A DNA stretch of 64,000 nt from NCBI GenBank assembly GCA_964629475.1, contig CAZVQW010000011.1, positions 41,930 through 105,929 of the forward strand, given 5' to 3'. Positions 1 through 8,559 of the stretch are shown here, piece after piece. Within the stretch, counting starts at the first letter, position 1, and each line of letters starts with the position of its first letter. Under the pieces are notes generated by a model that ran no database searches, was not told where the DNA came from, and saw only the letters and a list, made by a program, of their open reading frames with translations. Origin of the DNA: SMWD01 sp964629475. Lineage in GTDB: Bacteria > Pseudomonadota > Gammaproteobacteria > Steroidobacterales > GCA-2729495. The position numbers and the translations under genes were made by a program.

Positions 1-1846
1 TACCAATTTGCACGAACGGTCCGTAACGCCCGATACGGACGCTGACCGGTTTGCCGGATTTCGGGTCGATGCCCAGTTCGCGAGCCTGCCCGGCTTCTTC
101 GCGGGTGACGGTTTCTTCCTTCTGCTCGACAAGCTCGTGGAACGGCCCCCAGAACTCGTCTAGTACCGGAATCCATTCATGCTCGCCGCGGGATATCTCG
201 TCGAGCGTGTCTTCCATCTGTGCCGTGAAATCGTAGTCGACGTAACGTTCGAAGTGATTCGTCAGGAAGTTGACGACGACCATGGCCACATCGGTCGGCA
301 GGAAGCGCTTGCCGTCCATCTCGACATACTCGCGATTTTTCAGCGTCGAGATAATGCTGGCATACGTCGATGGCCGACCGATGCCGTATTCCTCGAGGGT
401 CTTGACGAGGCTGGCTTCCGTGAAGCGCGGCGGCGGCTCGGTGAAATGCTGATCGGCGCGAACTTCCGCGAGCATCAGCACATCGCCTTCGTTGACGATC
501 GGCAGCGTGCGATCGTCGGCGTCATCCTTTACGTCGTCCTGACCTTCCTGGTAAACCGCCATGAAGCCCGGTTTGACGAGGGTTGAGCCGGTTGCACGGA
601 ATCGCCCGGTGTCCGGATTCACGACCGGCAGCAGGTCGAGTGCGACCATGTCGAACAACGCATGTACCATCTGGCAGGCTACGGTGCGCTTCCAGATCAG
701 ACCGTACAGCTTGAGTTGATCCGGGTTCAGGACCCCCTTCAGGCTGTCGGGTGTGCGCCGGACGCTTGTTGGCCGGACGGCCTCGTGCGCCTCCTGGGCG
801 TTTTTAGCTTTCGTCTTGTAGACACGGACTTCGTCCGGCAGATTCTCGGCGCCGTAGCGTTCTTTGATCAGTTCACGTATTTCATCGAGTGCTTCGGCGG
901 CGAGTGTGACCGAGTCGGTACGCATGTAAGTGATCAGGCCGACAGCGCCCTCATCAGTCTCGATGCCTTCATACAGGCGCTGCGCAGTCATCATGGTGCG
1001 CTGTGCAGTGAAACCGAGTTTGCGTGAGGCCTCCTGTTGCAGCGTAGAGGTCGTAAACGGTGCTGTCGGATTGCGCTTGCGCTGTTTCTTCTCAATACTG
1101 TTGATGCGCACTTTGCCATCTGCGGCGGCCAGCAGCGAATCGCGCACACCGTGTGCCTGCTCTTCATTGACGAAGCTGAACTGCTGAACCTTGTCACCGC
1201 GGTATTCGGCCAGACGCGCGGTAAATCGCCCGGATTCCTCGCCGACATCGCCTTCGACCGTCCAGTATTCCTGTTTCTCGAACGCATCGATTTCCAGCTC
1301 GCGCTCGACGATCAACCGAAGTGCCGGCGTTTGCACGCGACCGGCCGATAAATTCGGCCGGATCTTTTTCCACAACAGCGGCGACATGTTGAAGCCGAAC
1401 AGGTAATCGAGCGCACGGCGGGTTTGCTGTGCGTTGACGAGCAGGTTCGACAGCTCGCGTGGATTAGCTACGGCATCCTGTACGGCGCGTTTGGTTATCT
1501 CGTGAAATACGACGCGATGCACTGCCTTGCCGTCGAGCAGGCCACGCTCTTTCAGCAGTTCGTACAGGTGCCAGGAAATGGCTTCGCCTTCACGATCGGG
1601 GTCAGTGGCAAGCAGCAGTGCGTCGGATTTTTTTAATGCCTTGGCAATGGCATCGACGTGTTTTTCGTTTTTCTCGATGATCTCGTACTTCATCGCATAC
1701 GAGTTTTCGGTATCGATCGCACCTTCTTTGGGCACGAGATCACGCACATGACCGTACGAGGCCAGGACCTTGTAGTCCTTGCCGAGGTACTTTTCGATTG
1801 TTTTCGCTTTTGCCGGCGATTCGACGACGACTATGTTCATGCCCAT
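1..1846 (-). CDS. topA: DNA topoisomerase I (partial, C-terminus beyond window)
   Basis: Type IA topoisomerase that relaxes negative supercoils by cutting one strand. The leftward frame opens with MGMNIVVVESPAKAK (Toprim start), then LATDPDREGEAISWHL (Toprim acidic motif) and GLITYMRTDS, which carries the catalytic tyrosine. The frame stays open to base 1, giving at least 615 codons, so the rest of the core and any C-terminal zinc fingers lie outside the window. Start is ATG 1846 or the in-frame ATG 1840; neither has a strong ribosome site. A hairpin terminator sits just upstream, after smg. Confidence 0.95.
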   Translation of the reverse strand, partial: MGMNIVVVESPAKAKTIEKYLGKDYKVLASYGHVRDLVPKEGAIDTENSYAMKYEIIEKNEKHVDAIAKALKKSDALLLATDPDREGEAISWHLYELLKERGLLDGKAVHRVVFHEITKRAVQDAVANPRELSNLLVNAQQTRRALDYLFGFNMSPLLWKKIRPNLSAGRVQTPALRLIVERELEIDAFEKQEYWTVEGDVGEESGRFTARLAEYRGDKVQQFSFVNEEQAHGVRDSLLAAADGKVRINSIEKKQRKRNPTAPFTTSTLQQEASRKLGFTAQRTMMTAQRLYEGIETDEGAVGLITYMRTDSVTLAAEALDEIRELIKERYGAENLPDEVRVYKTKAKNAQEAHEAVRPTSVRRTPDSLKGVLNPDQLKLYGLIWKRTVACQMVHALFDMVALDLLPVVNPDTGRFRATGSTLVKPGFMAVYQEGQDDVKDDADDRTLPIVNEGDVLMLAEVRADQHFTEPPPRFTEASLVKTLEEYGIGRPSTYASIISTLKNREYVEMDGKRFLPTDVAMVVVNFLTNHFERYVDYDFTAQMEDTLDEISRGEHEWIPVLDEFWGPFHELVEQKEETVTREEAGQARELGIDPKSGKPVSVRIGRYGPFVQIG

Positions 1847-1859
1847 TTCACTGTCTGCG

Positions 1860-1888
1860 AAAAACCAAAACCGCGGCAGGGCCGCGGT
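1860..1888 (-). terminator. Rho-independent terminator between smg and topA
   Basis: A perfect 8-bp GC-rich stem (arms 1870-1877 and 1881-1888, three-base loop) is followed on the minus strand by TTTTGGTTTTT. This is a standard intrinsic terminator shape. It lies 48 bases past the smg stop and about 14 bases before the topA start, so topA either has a promoter squeezed in here or is reached by read-through. Confidence 0.7.
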
Positions 1889-1935
1889 CAGAGAAAATTA
1901 AAGGATGAATCCAGAGTTCGATGGCATCGATAAAG

Positions 1936-2418
1936 TCAGTTCACCAGGCCGGTATTTTCCTCGAATACCAGGTCTTCCATCCGGGCAAAAGCCTTTTCCT
2001 GCCCCGGCTGGCTGAACAGGACCATCAATACGACCCACTTGACCTGCTCGACATCGATATCGCCTGCGCCGAGCGCGACGAGTCGATCGATGACCAGCTC
2101 TCTTTGTCCCGGCGACAGGATACCGATTTGTTCGAGGTACAGGATGTAGCCGCGACAATCCGCATCGAGCCGCGATAATTCAAAGGTGTTGAACAGCCGC
2201 ACGGAGCGTGCCGCGGGCTGGTTCGCAAACGGTGGCAGATGACGGGAACTCAGCCCGTCGAGCCAGTCCAGGGCACGATCGACTTCGGGTTCGCCGAACC
2301 CGGCCTGCAACAGTTCTTCACGCAAGATGCTCTGATCAGGCTCCGGTTCAACCTCCAGATCCTGTTCGGAATACGTTTCAAACAGATACATGAGTACATC
2401 AAGCACTGTTTCACTCAT
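1936..2418 (-). CDS. smg: Smg family protein (DUF494)
   Basis: A 160-residue acidic protein starting MSETVLDVLMYLFETY. It matches the Smg/DUF494 family in length and N-terminus, and it sits where smg usually sits, right after dprA. The molecular role of the family is not established. The start codon overlaps the dprA stop (ATGA arrangement), so the two are probably translationally coupled. No catalytic motif or membrane segment is visible. Confidence 0.9.
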   Translation of the reverse strand: MSETVLDVLMYLFETYSEQDLEVEPEPDQSILREELLQAGFGEPEVDRALDWLDGLSSRHLPPFANQPAARSVRLFNTFELSRLDADCRGYILYLEQIGILSPGQRELVIDRLVALGAGDIDVEQVKWVVLMVLFSQPGQEKAFARMEDLVFEENTGLVN

Positions 2419-3533
2419 TTTGGTCGACCTTCTTCCCGCTGTACGTAGCGTCCGCCGGTCAGCGGCTCTACGCGTCCTTCCAACTCCAGAATCAAAAGCA
2501 TGGAGGAAACCTCCTCTGCCGTCAATCCGCTGCGCATAATAAGTGTGTCGATTGTAACCGGGTCCCAGCCCATCAGGCCCAGCAGGCGCTCGTAGTCTGA
2601 GTCCAGCGCCAATTTTGTTTGCAAAACCGGCTGATCCGGATTTTGTTCAATGGTTGCCGCGAAGCCGGCGATCATTCCGTCGAGTTCCTCGATGATGTCA
2701 TCGGCAGTTTCCACGAGCTTGGCGCCCGAACGAATCAGGCGATGGCAGCCGCGCGCCACGGGATTGTGGATGGAGCCTGGGATCGCGAAGACTTCGCGCC
2801 CCTGCTCGGCCGCATTCCTGGCCGTGATCAGTGCGCCGCTGCGCAGTCCCGCTTCGACAACCAGTGTGCCGAGGGAGAGCCCGCTGATGATCCGGTTGCG
2901 GCGTGGGAACTGTAATTTCCGCGGTGCGCAACCGGGCGCGAACTCAGAGACCAGTGCGCCGTTCGCCGCAATGTCCGCGGCCAGTGAAATATGTTCGCGC
3001 GGGTAGATGATGTCCGGTCCGGCACCGAACACGGCGATAGTTCTGCCGTCGGCCGCCAGCGCAGCCCGGTGTGCGGCTGCATCGATACCCAGTGCCATGC
3101 CGCTCGTGATGCAGAAGCCGGATTGTGAAAGATGCCCGGCGAAGCGGCGGGCGGTTTCGCTGCCGGCTGGTGTCGAGCTACGGCTGCCGACGATGGCTAA
3201 TTGCGGCAGGCTCAACGTATCGACATCGCCGCGGACGAACAATAAGGATGGCGCAGAAGAGATTTCGCGGAGCAAGGGCGGATAGCGTGGATCGAGCCAG
3301 GTTACGAGGCTGCAGTCCGACGCTTCCAGCCAGTTTGCGCAACGGGCCTGTTGTTCACGATTGGGAGAATGAATGTTGCGCACACCCGTCGCCGAGACGT
3401 CGGCGGCAAGTAACTCATCCGAGGATGCGCCAACCACGCGCTCGACGGAACCGAATCGTTCGAGCAGGGCGGTCACGGCTGCTCCCGTGACGCCGGCAGC
3501 CAGGCCGAGTGTCAACCACGCATCATCAGACAT
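2415..3533 (-). CDS. dprA: DNA processing protein DprA
   Basis: Loads RecA onto single-stranded DNA taken up during natural transformation. The 372-residue protein has an N-terminal helical region, a Rossmann-like DprA core with LAIVGSRSSTPAG, GMALGIDAAAHRAAL and EAGLRSGALITARNAAEQGR, and a C-terminal winged helix near residues 310-365. I chose ATG 3533 (MSDDAWLTLGL). The frame stays open 30 codons further upstream, but that stretch is encoded by two palindromic repeats and has no counterpart in the family. Overlaps smg by four bases. Confidence 0.95.
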   Translation of the reverse strand: MSDDAWLTLGLAAGVTGAAVTALLERFGSVERVVGASSDELLAADVSATGVRNIHSPNREQQARCANWLEASDCSLVTWLDPRYPPLLREISSAPSLLFVRGDVDTLSLPQLAIVGSRSSTPAGSETARRFAGHLSQSGFCITSGMALGIDAAAHRAALAADGRTIAVFGAGPDIIYPREHISLAADIAANGALVSEFAPGCAPRKLQFPRRNRIISGLSLGTLVVEAGLRSGALITARNAAEQGREVFAIPGSIHNPVARGCHRLIRSGAKLVETADDIIEELDGMIAGFAATIEQNPDQPVLQTKLALDSDYERLLGLMGWDPVTIDTLIMRSGLTAEEVSSMLLILELEGRVEPLTGGRYVQREEGRPK

Positions 3534-3563
3534 GCAAAACCACGAAAGCAGGAAATGGGGATA

Positions 3564-3590
3564 AGAAATTGGTGTCTGACACCAATTTCT
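3564..3590. repeat. TGGTGTC palindrome, copy 1
   Basis: Perfect inverted repeat with 13-base arms around a single central T; core TTGGTGTCTGACACCAA. It lies just upstream of the dprA start and 7 bases from a REP-like palindrome. Two more copies of the core occur at 7898-7924 and 7961-7985. Confidence 0.8.
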
Positions 3591-3597
3591 TCTGCTT

Positions 3598-3623
3598 GTG
3601 GGAGCGGCTTTAGCCGCTCCCAC
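3598..3623. repeat. REP-like palindrome (single)
   Basis: Perfect 12-base arms (GTGGGAGCGGCT and its complement) around TT. It is the only single copy of a family that otherwise occurs here as inverted pairs. It lies between the LysM gene and dprA. GTGGGAGCGGC resembles REP sequences known from Pseudomonas. Confidence 0.8.
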
Positions 3624-3685
3624 ATCCGGTATTTCAGCAGCTTTGCACCCAAGTGAACAGATGCAAATCTCCGCCGTTCACCGAG

Positions 3686-4801
3686 TTAGTTCGGGCTTTT
3701 GAATTTGTCGAAGATACGAATCTCGGTTGTCGCTTCCATGATCAGGCCGTAGCTGATGCGGTCGTAGGTCTTGAACACCATCAGCGTACCGGCTGGTTCA
3801 TCGGGCAGGCGTACACGACCACCGTTGGTGCGATCGTTTATGGTCTCTCCTGCCTGCCAGACTTTCATGACGTGCCCGACTTCCAGGCCATCTCGTTCAC
3901 CGCGGTTCAGGATAACGATGTGATACTGGCCGATGATCGCAAGTCCGCCGATGACGTGAATAATGCTGCCATCGATTGCCTGGTCCGGTGACCGGGGGAA
4001 GAACTGCAATGGAATGTCGAAGTCCTGTTCGAGCAGTCGGTCGCCTTCGAGTGCCTCACGCTTCGTGTCGACGAGATGTAGTGTCGACGGATCGCCGTCG
4101 CGTGCGATCAGACCTTCGCCGACGAAGATGCCTGCGTAGCCGACAATGGCGTTGTCGTCCGGATCGATGAGTGGTGCACCGACATGCACGACGCTGTAAC
4201 CGTGACCAATCGGCCCGATGTCATTGCCGCGTACATAGACATCGTTACCGGCGCCGGCAATCAGGTGACCTTCCTTGATGGCGAGGATGTACGGCAGGCT
4301 GTCAGCCTGACCGCGTTCGAGTATGGAACCCTTGCCCAGAAAGGCCGCGATGGTTTCAAGCGGTATCGTCGTGATCGCCTGGGCCAGATCCTCGCTGCGA
4401 ATGCTTGGTGACAGTTTTTCATCACCGCCCGCGCGCTCGAGGCGAATCTGCGGTTTGCCGTCGATATAGACGAGGACGAGAACGTCACCCGGATATATCA
4501 GGTGAGGATTTTCGACCTGCGGATTGACCCGCCAGATCTCGGGCCAATACCATGGATCGCGCAGGAACATCGCCGAGATGTCCCATAACGTGTCGCCGCG
4601 TTTGACCACATACCGGTCAGGGTGAGATGGATTCAGGGCGATATCGCCGCCGGCGCCCGACTGAGCGGCCAATCCGGTGGCCAGACCGGCGCGTGGGCTG
4701 CCGGCAATGGCCTCTGATCCCAGCAGGATCGTTAGCAAAACAACAAGCAGCAAGCAGGTACCGGTGGTGACCGGTCGAATGAGCGGCGGGGCAATCTTCA
4801 T
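3686..4801 (-). CDS. LysM-domain protein, secreted
   Basis: A 371-residue protein with an N-terminal hydrophobic signal segment (about residues 12-33, ending near EAIAG) and a LysM peptidoglycan-binding domain near residues 60-110, containing YVVKRGDTLWDIS and NPHLIYPGDVLVL. The remaining C-terminal part is probably periplasmic. It occupies the usual position between dprA and def, where Pseudomonas also has a LysM protein. Its exact role is unknown; binding to peptidoglycan is inferred from the domain. It is transcribed divergently from def. Confidence 0.88.
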   Translation of the reverse strand: MKIAPPLIRPVTTGTCLLLVVLLTILLGSEAIAGSPRAGLATGLAAQSGAGGDIALNPSHPDRYVVKRGDTLWDISAMFLRDPWYWPEIWRVNPQVENPHLIYPGDVLVLVYIDGKPQIRLERAGGDEKLSPSIRSEDLAQAITTIPLETIAAFLGKGSILERGQADSLPYILAIKEGHLIAGAGNDVYVRGNDIGPIGHGYSVVHVGAPLIDPDDNAIVGYAGIFVGEGLIARDGDPSTLHLVDTKREALEGDRLLEQDFDIPLQFFPRSPDQAIDGSIIHVIGGLAIIGQYHIVILNRGERDGLEVGHVMKVWQAGETINDRTNGGRVRLPDEPAGTLMVFKTYDRISYGLIMEATTEIRIFDKFKSPN

Positions 4802-4850
4802 GGAATTTACATCCCTAATGTTTAATCTGGGTCGGCCCGGAAGCAGCCAC

Positions 4851-4859
4851 TGCTATAAT
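4851..4859 (+). promoter_or_regulatory. Candidate extended -10 promoter for def-fmt-rsmB
   Basis: TGCTATAAT is a perfect extended -10 element (TGnTATAAT). The expected -35 position has only GTCGGC, which is weak but acceptable for an extended -10. Transcription from here would give a leader of roughly 150 bases before def. Confidence 0.4.
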
Positions 4860-5016
4860 TCCGTAGAGCGCACAGACAAGCGATACATGACAACAACAAG
4901 CCCGGGAAGTCACGTTACCCGTAATATACGCTGATTTCCCACTGGGCTATATGTCGATATATCATAAATTTATCCGTAATTCATAGCACTGTGCACGATA
5001 TTGCGAAGGAACCATT

Positions 5017-5550
5017 ATGACGGTGCTTACAATCCTCGAATATCCCGACCAGCGCCTGCGAACCAGGGCCCGGCCCGTGGGGGATGTTAATGACGCGGTG
5101 CGGCGATTAATCGACGATCTGTTGAAAACGATGTATGCGGCGCCAGGCATAGGTCTTGCGGCGACCCAGGTGGATGTACATGAGCGCATCCTGGTCCTCG
5201 ATATCTCCGAAACGAAAGACGATCCGCGGTGTTTCATCAACCCGGAGATTCTTGAACGGCAGGGCTCGGAGTCGAGTGAAGAGGGCTGCCTGTCCGTCCC
5301 CGGGGTCAACGAGCCTGTCGACAGGGCCGGGAAAATACGCGTACGGGCGCTGGACCGCAACGGAAAGTCATTCGAACTCGAGGCTGAAGGCTTGCTGGCA
5401 GTCTGTATTCAGCACGAAATGGACCATCTCGACGGCAAGCTGTTCGTCGACTACCTGTCGGAGCTCAAACGCCTGCGCATCAGGAAAAAGGCACTCAAAC
5501 AACGCAAGCGCGAACCGGCGGGTGGCCGTGCCTCCTCGCCGGTCATGTAG
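5017..5550 (+). CDS. def: Peptide deformylase
   Basis: Removes the formyl group from the N-terminal Met of new proteins. All three family motifs are present: GIGLAATQ (residues 44-51), EGCLSVP (metal ligand Cys91) and QHEMDHLDG (His133, Glu134, His137). Length of 177 residues is normal. AAGGAA lies 7 bases upstream of the ATG. First gene of a rightward set with fmt (18-base gap) and rsmB. Confidence 0.97.
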   Translation: MTVLTILEYPDQRLRTRARPVGDVNDAVRRLIDDLLKTMYAAPGIGLAATQVDVHERILVLDISETKDDPRCFINPEILERQGSESSEEGCLSVPGVNEPVDRAGKIRVRALDRNGKSFELEAEGLLAVCIQHEMDHLDGKLFVDYLSELKRLRIRKKALKQRKREPAGGRASSPVM

Positions 5551-5568
5551 CCGGGCAATCGTACTAAG

Positions 5569-6525
5569 ATGGCGCGACTCATTTTCGCCGGATCGCCGGA
5601 TTTTGCCGTACCGAGCCTGCAGCGACTGCTTGCATCGCAGCATGAGGTGGTCGCGGTACTGACTCAGCCGGATCGACCGTCCGGGCGCGGTCGGCGATTC
5701 AAGCCCGGGCCGGTCAAGCGCTGTGCTCTTGAACATGACCTGACGGTCTACCAGCCGGCCGGACTGAAGGATCCGGACGTTCTGGAGCAGCTGGCGGCAT
5801 TTGCGCCCGATCTGATGGTTATCGTCGCCTATGGGCTGTTGTTGCCGCCTGCGGTGCTGTCCCTGCCGGGTACCGGGTGCGTCAATGTGCATGCGTCCGT
5901 GCTGCCACGCTGGCGTGGTGCATCGCCGATCCAGGCGGCGATTCTGGCCGGTGACCGGCAGACCGGTGTCAGCATCATGCAGATGGCTGCAGGTCTCGAT
6001 ACCGGCCCGGTGTTTGCGGTCGAGCAGACTGACATCGGGCCGACCGAAACGGCCGGAGAGCTGCAGGATCGACTCGCCGAACTGGGTGCAGATCTCCTGT
6101 TACGTTGCCTCGATCCGATTCTGGAGGGGACTTTGGCGTCCAGGTCACAGAACGATGCCGATGCGACCACGGCGGCGCGTATCAGCAAGGCCGATGCCTT
6201 GATCGACTGGTCGCAACCTGCAGCCGACATCGATCGAAAGGTTCGCGCGTATAACCCGTGGCCGGTCGCCGAAACGATACTCGACGGTGAGCGGCTGCGT
6301 TGCTGGCGGTCGATCATTTGCGCGGACGATGGATCACCGTCCGATCCATCGACGGGTATCGGCCGGATCGAGGCGGTGCATAACGATGGCATCGACGTGC
6401 GCACGGGTCGGGGCATACTGCGACTCGTCGAACTGCAGATGCCGGGCCGTCGGCGTATGAATGCCGGTGATTTTGCGCGCGGGTCGGATGTCATCGGCAA
6501 GGTTCTCGGCTCCCCGGCGGCGTGA
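5569..6525 (+). CDS. fmt: Methionyl-tRNA formyltransferase
   Basis: Formylates initiator Met-tRNA using 10-formyl-tetrahydrofolate. The 318 residues include GSPDFAVPSL near the N-terminus, TQPDRPSGRGRR, and the active-site segment NVHASVLPRWRGASPIQ, followed by a C-terminal OB-fold region (about 205-318). It pairs functionally with def directly upstream. Its TGA stop overlaps the GTG start of rsmB. Confidence 0.97.
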   Translation: MARLIFAGSPDFAVPSLQRLLASQHEVVAVLTQPDRPSGRGRRFKPGPVKRCALEHDLTVYQPAGLKDPDVLEQLAAFAPDLMVIVAYGLLLPPAVLSLPGTGCVNVHASVLPRWRGASPIQAAILAGDRQTGVSIMQMAAGLDTGPVFAVEQTDIGPTETAGELQDRLAELGADLLLRCLDPILEGTLASRSQNDADATTAARISKADALIDWSQPAADIDRKVRAYNPWPVAETILDGERLRCWRSIICADDGSPSDPSTGIGRIEAVHNDGIDVRTGRGILRLVELQMPGRRRMNAGDFARGSDVIGKVLGSPAA

Positions 6526-7889
6526 AAAACAAGTCTGGAAAAAATGACTCCGGGCGGGGCGCTCAAACGCGGGCAGCCGCAGCGCTTGCCGTCGACCAGG
6601 TATTGTCAGGGGGCCGCTCACTCGATACAGCGCTCAAGAGCGCGCTCAGCGATCGGTTGTCTGAGCGCGATCAGGCACTCGTCAAGGCGCTGGCCTTCGG
6701 GGCATTGCGCTGGCACTACCGGCATCGGTTGTTGATCGGCGAATTGCTCGACCGGCCGCTGCGGTCGCGGGATCATGTTCTCGAAGCGCTCCTGTCGGTC
6801 GGGTTGTTTCAGCTACTCGATACGCGACAGCCCGGTTACGCTTCGGTCTCCGCGACCGTGGATGCGACCCGGCTACTGCAGCGGCCACGGGCCTCCGGCC
6901 TGGTCAATGCAACACTCAGGCGTTTTCAGCGCGAGCAGGATGATTTGTTGCGTCGTGTGCTCGCCCGGGACGAGGGGCGTTATTCGCATCCGCAGTGGCT
7001 GATTGACCGCTTGCGGTCAGACTGGGGTGACCGGGCGCAGGACATTCTGACGTGGGCGCTCGTGCAGCCGCCGATGTGGTTACGCGTCAATGCGGCACGG
7101 TCCGATGTGGCCGCAATAATCGAAATGCTGCAATCGACAGCCGGTGTCAGTGCGACGACACTGGCCGGATTCTCCGTTGCGGTTTGCCCCGCACAGCCGA
7201 TGCCCGTCAGCGACCTGCCCGGTTTTGCGGATGGGCTGGTCTCCGTTCAGGATGCCGCGGCACAACTTGCGGCCGAACTGCTCGACGCGGCACCCGGTAT
7301 GCGCGTGCTCGATGCCTGTGCGGCGCCCGGTGGCAAGACCGGGCATATCCTCGAGCGTGCCGACGGGCAGCTTGACCTGGTCGCCGTTGATGTGGCCGCC
7401 GAGCGCAATGAGTTGATTGCGCAGAATCTGGGGCGACTCGGTTATGCCGCGCAACTCGTGACCGGCGATGTGCTGCATACCGACGCCTGGCTCGGCGACA
7501 TCGAGGGAGGCTCATCATTCGACCGGATTCTTGTCGATGCGCCGTGTTCTGCGACAGGCGTGATTCGCCGTCATCCGGATATCAAATTCTTGCGCCGACC
7601 TGAAGATATTCCGACCCTGGCTGCGCGTCAGGGCGACATTCTTGACGCGCTGTGGCCGCTGCTCAAGCCGGGCGGACGATTGTTGTACGCGACTTGCTCG
7701 GTATTGCGCGAGGAAAACCATGATGTTGCAGCCGCCTTTCTGCATCGACACGCGGATGCGATCGAGATTCGGCCTGGCGGTATCGTGCCGGAAGCCGTCG
7801 AGGCGGCATCAGGGCCGGGCTATCAGCTGTTGCCCGGACCGGCCAATACCGACGGTTTCTATTATGCTTTAATGGAGCGCAGCGCTTAG
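6522..7889 (+). CDS. rsmB: 16S rRNA m5C967 methyltransferase
   Basis: SAM-dependent methyltransferase of the RsmB/Sun family, 455 residues. Residues 1-140 form a NusB-like RNA-binding domain; the rest is the Rossmann methyltransferase with DACAAPGGKTGHILE (SAM site), VDAPCSATGVIRRHPD (Cys near 342) and TCSVLREENHDV (catalytic Cys near 391). Start is GTG, overlapping the fmt stop by four bases, which suggests coupling. The stop is 9 bases before the first of two palindromic repeats. Confidence 0.96.
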   Translation: MKNKSGKNDSGRGAQTRAAAALAVDQVLSGGRSLDTALKSALSDRLSERDQALVKALAFGALRWHYRHRLLIGELLDRPLRSRDHVLEALLSVGLFQLLDTRQPGYASVSATVDATRLLQRPRASGLVNATLRRFQREQDDLLRRVLARDEGRYSHPQWLIDRLRSDWGDRAQDILTWALVQPPMWLRVNAARSDVAAIIEMLQSTAGVSATTLAGFSVAVCPAQPMPVSDLPGFADGLVSVQDAAAQLAAELLDAAPGMRVLDACAAPGGKTGHILERADGQLDLVAVDVAAERNELIAQNLGRLGYAAQLVTGDVLHTDAWLGDIEGGSSFDRILVDAPCSATGVIRRHPDIKFLRRPEDIPTLAARQGDILDALWPLLKPGGRLLYATCSVLREENHDVAAAFLHRHADAIEIRPGGIVPEAVEAASGPGYQLLPGPANTDGFYYALMERSA

Positions 7890-7897
7890 CCTGCGGG

Positions 7898-7924
7898 GGA
7901 AAATGGTGTCAGACACCAATTTCC
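7898..7924. repeat. TGGTGTC palindrome, copy 2
   Basis: Arms 7898-7910 and 7912-7924 match at 12 of 13 positions around a central A. The ATG of the longest DUF4390 frame (7903) lies inside this element. A third copy follows 36 bases later. Confidence 0.8.
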
Positions 7925-8559
7925 AATATAGAGATTTGATATTGCGAAAACAGGTCAGACAAAAATGGTGTCTGACACCATTTTTCCATTGCCGGGCCGG
8001 CGGCTGCGTCGGCTTCGCCTGTGCGCTGATCTTCGCGTTTGCGCCGCTCGATGTAGCCTGGTCCAAAGAACAGCCGTTCGAGATACGCAGCGCCGAATCA
8101 AGACTATTCCAGGGTGTCTGGTTTACCAACGCATTAATCGATTTTCGACTGAGTGACGATGCTCTTGCCGCTCTCGACAGCGGCGTCGTGTTGACGATCA
8201 AATTACAAATCCATCTCGATAGAGTGCGGCGTTTCTGGCTCGACAAGGAAACGGCAAGACTGGAACAACGCTTTGAACTCAGTTACCAGCCGCTGACCGA
8301 GCGTTACGTCGTGCGTAATGCGAACAGTGGCGAACAGGACTCGTTTGCGACGTTATTTTCGGCGCTGAACAGCATGGGCAGGATTATCGATTTACCGATC
8401 ATCGATGCCGCATTGCTCGATACCGACGAGCGTTATCAGATTGCGATGCGCGCCGTACTCGATCAAAACACATTGCCTGGTCCCTTGCAGGCTCTGGCCT
8501 TCTGGAGCGGCGGCTTTCGACTCGAAAGTGAATGGTACGAATGGATGTTAAACAGCTGA
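7903..8559 (+). CDS. DUF4390 family protein, exported
   Basis: Unknown function; commonly found between rsmB and ntrY in Gammaproteobacteria. Residues from about 55 onward (FEIRSAESRLFQGVWF ...) look like the family body. Residues 30-52 are hydrophobic (GFACALIFAFAP) and act as a signal or anchor. The start is uncertain. The frame begins at ATG 7903 inside one palindromic repeat and reads through a second at 7961-7985, so about the first 28 residues are repeat-derived. A TTG near 7936 is another option. The 3' end overlaps ntrY by 28 bases. Confidence 0.8.
   Translation: MVSDTNFQYRDLILRKQVRQKWCLTPFFHCRAGGCVGFACALIFAFAPLDVAWSKEQPFEIRSAESRLFQGVWFTNALIDFRLSDDALAALDSGVVLTIKLQIHLDRVRRFWLDKETARLEQRFELSYQPLTERYVVRNANSGEQDSFATLFSALNSMGRIIDLPIIDAALLDTDERYQIAMRAVLDQNTLPGPLQALAFWSGGFRLESEWYEWMLNS
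7961..7985. repeat. TGGTGTC palindrome, copy 3
   Basis: Perfect 12-base arms (AAAAATGGTGTC and complement) around a central T, inside the 5' part of the DUF4390 frame. Confidence 0.8.

Noticed and set aside
3534..3623. Extended dprA start upstream
   Set aside because: The 30 extra residues come from two palindromic repeats.
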